From positions 1 through 7,036 of the forward strand of contig USAP01000082.1 of NCBI GenBank assembly GCA_900552775.1: a DNA stretch of 7,036 nt, in the 5' to 3' direction. Source of the stretch: an uncultured Eubacteriales bacterium (GTDB lineage: Bacteria > Bacillota > Clostridia > UMGS1883 > UMGS1540). This document shows positions 6,317-7,036 of this stretch, in pieces. Made by a program: the position numbers and the translations under genes. A model generated the notes under the pieces. That model saw only the letters and a list, made by a program, of their open reading frames with translations. It ran no database searches and was not told the DNA's origin. Every line of letters begins with the position of its first letter. Position 1 is the first letter of the stretch.

Positions 6317-6574
6317 AGGAATTTCACCTCTCCGTCATCCGACCGAGCTGCCCCCATTGCCTGCGACGCTTTTAACGCTCGGACTGTGGCTGGGCAGAAG
6401 GATCATTGTCCCAGTAAAGAGTCATCGCCCGCAAAGCTGCCGCTTGCATTATGACGCTGATATTTCTCGCTCTTACAGCTTTTCATCAAGAAAGAAGGAT
6501 GAAGTAGAAGCAAAGCTGTCGTCTTGGCGTATCCGTCGCTTAGCTCGTCCGTACCGGAATGTATCCGTTTGCCG
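6317..6574. other. Unassigned spacer with no supported gene
   Basis: Apart from the leader Shine-Dalgarno (6324-6330) I find no credible gene on either strand. The open frames here lack ribosome binding sites and overlap each other. A split inverted repeat is visible: CAGCTTT at 6476-6482 with AAAGCTG at 6512-6518, and inside it TCATC at 6483-6487 with GATGA at 6498-6502. No convincing promoter for the leader could be picked. A TATAAA on the minus strand (6626-6621) has no good -35. This stretch probably holds the leader promoter or decayed element DNA. Confidence 0.5.
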
Positions 6575-6697
6575 TTATTCTGCACCGCCGTTATCTTGCG
6601 TGCTTTCTTTGTGAAACAAATTTATATAGCGGTTTTTGGCATAGCAAACTTGTTTATAACATTTCTCACAATATTTCTTTCCGGTGTTTCGAGTGTT
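6575..6697 (-). pseudogene. Possible C-terminal remnant of a Cys-pair protein (low-GC side)
   Basis: On the minus strand, one frame from the composition break to the TAA at 6575-6577 reads TGKKYCEKCYKQVCYAKNR and then about 18 more residues. KKYCEKC followed by basic residues resembles zinc-ribbon tails seen in phage and Clostridia element proteins. Upstream of about 6697 the same frame is only an off-frame reading of the helix-turn-helix gene, so any original N-terminus is gone. It overlaps the last codons of that gene in another frame. No start or ribosome binding site is associated with it. This may be chance; it is listed because the Cys pattern is protein-like and AT-rich as expected for the element. 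Confidence 0.25.
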
Positions 6698-7002
6698 TGG
6701 TCCACGAGCCTGCCGATCTGCTCGCCCATGGCCGACCCGGTTTCGGAGACGGCGGCGGACACGGGGCCGTCGGCATCCTTGTTGGTCCCAAGCAGCGCCG
6801 GCAGTGTCCTCTCGTCGATGTCCAGCAGCTTGCACAGGTAGGCGGTGTTGATGCGCCTCGATCTTTTCATCGCCGTCGAGGCGATGGTCCCGTCGCCGAC
6901 GCGGCGGTACATGGTCCGCTGCGAGTAGCCGGAGACCTTCGCCGCCTGCGGGATGGTAAGCCAGGCGGGCACCCCGCTAGGCACGGCGGCGGGAGCGCTC
7001 AT
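6622..7002 (-). CDS. Excisionase-like helix-turn-helix DNA-binding protein, C-terminus probably replaced
   Basis: This is a 126-residue protein. Residues about 14-50 (WLTIPQAAKVSGYSQRTMYR then RVGDGTI) have the pattern of MerR/excisionase-type helix-turn-helix domains, which bind DNA at element ends or promoters. Residues 50-75 (RSRRINTAYLCKLLDID) fit the recognition wing and following helix. The ATG at 7002 has GAGGAGG just upstream with normal spacing, so the start is sound. Codons are strongly GC-rich up to about residue 105 (GRLVDQTLE). The last 21 codons (TPERNIV onward) abruptly use AT-rich codons and cross the composition boundary near 6690. The native C-terminus therefore appears to have been lost and replaced by read-through into the low-GC element. 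Family-level identity is fair. Whether it is an excisionase, a phage-type repressor or another regulator cannot be decided. Confidence 0.7.
   Translation of the reverse strand: MSAPAAVPSGVPAWLTIPQAAKVSGYSQRTMYRRVGDGTIASTAMKRSRRINTAYLCKLLDIDERTLPALLGTNKDADGPVSAAVSETGSAMGEQIGRLVDQTLETPERNIVRNVINKFAMPKTAI
6685..6703. other. Composition boundary: low-GC element to high-GC flank
   Basis: Left of here (for example 6620-6684) the DNA is strongly AT-rich; right of here (6704-7036) it is strongly GC-rich, changing within about 20 bp. The boundary falls inside the helix-turn-helix reading frame. It is the right-hand candidate for an element end or recombination breakpoint. I saw no repeat shared with the left junction near 998. 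Confidence 0.55.
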
Positions 7003-7036
7003 GGTATTCCTCCTCGATCGCTGCGCAGAGCTCGTC
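6977..7036 (-). CDS. Possible 3' end of an upstream gene, partial
   Basis: From the right edge one minus-strand frame reads DELCAAIEEEYHERSRRRA and stops at TAG (6979-6977). It overlaps the start of the helix-turn-helix gene by 26 bp, as is common in compact high-GC operons. The charged tail is protein-like, but only 19 codons are visible and an open frame of this size is expected by chance in GC-rich DNA. No function can be assigned. Confidence 0.3.
   Translation of the reverse strand, partial: DELCAAIEEEYHERSRRRA

Noticed and set aside
6372..6449. Minus-strand 25-codon frame ending TLYWDNDPSAQPQSER
   Set aside because: The ending looks somewhat protein-like, but there is no Shine-Dalgarno and no recognised family. 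It may be decayed coding DNA.
6403..6585. Minus-strand 60-codon frame
   Set aside because: It starts at GTG without a ribosome binding site, overlaps other weak frames, and has no recognisable motif.
6300..6614. Plus-strand 104-codon frame
   Set aside because: No ribosome binding site and low-complexity Ser/Arg/Leu composition. It covers the leader peptide antisense, and no family is recognised.
1..7036. CRISPR arrays, tRNA or rRNA genes, insertion-sequence transposases
   Set aside because: No regularly spaced repeats, cloverleaf-like segments, rRNA signatures or DDE transposase frames were seen on either strand.

Overview
The window is a mosaic mobile-element region. Positions 1 to about 6690 are AT-rich and read like a low-GC Clostridia/Bacillota integrative element of the gut type: strong AAGGAGGT ribosome binding sites and a compact recombinase operon. 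From about 6690 to the right edge the sequence is markedly GC-rich and carries an excisionase-like helix-turn-helix gene in a style typical of Actinobacteria. The likely setting is a Bacillota element in, or recombined with, a high-GC gut bacterium. Host identity is inference from composition only.

Layout, left to right. (1) Positions 3-998 (+) encode the middle of a tyrosine integrase that enters from the left edge. It is cut exactly after its HDLRH box, so the second catalytic His/Trp and the Tyr nucleophile are missing. (2) Positions 1029-5815 (-) carry three complete large serine recombinases (order of transcription: 5815-4208, 4206-2563, 2570-1029), packed with a 1-bp gap and an 8-bp overlap. 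The 3' end of the last gene lies about 30 bp from the break in the integrase, where an attachment half-site is expected. (3) Positions 5937-6152 (-) encode a 71-residue protein with a CxxC pair and its own strong ribosome binding site, 121 bp upstream of the recombinases. (4) Positions 6167-6330 (-) look like an RNA-based control leader. It has a 17-codon leader peptide with a 7-nt Shine-Dalgarno match, a GC-rich hairpin that starts at the leader stop codon, and a long AU-rich hairpin followed by six U. (5) Positions 6317-6620 hold no gene I can defend. (6) Positions 6575 to about 6697 (-) may be a protein remnant. (7) Positions 6622-7002 (-) are the GC-rich helix-turn-helix gene, whose last codons cross the composition boundary. 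The last codons of another gene may overlap its start.

Working model: the small CxxC protein and the three recombinases form one element-mobility operon, inserted into the integrase gene of an older element. Its transcription would be gated by a leader-peptide/attenuator device. The three recombinases all keep the catalytic Ser and Arg residues and the zinc-binding cysteines, so the module looks functional. The most notable signals are the attenuator-like leader in front of a recombinase operon, a repeated 10-bp arm that could pair in two mutually exclusive ways, and the missing other half of the integrase.
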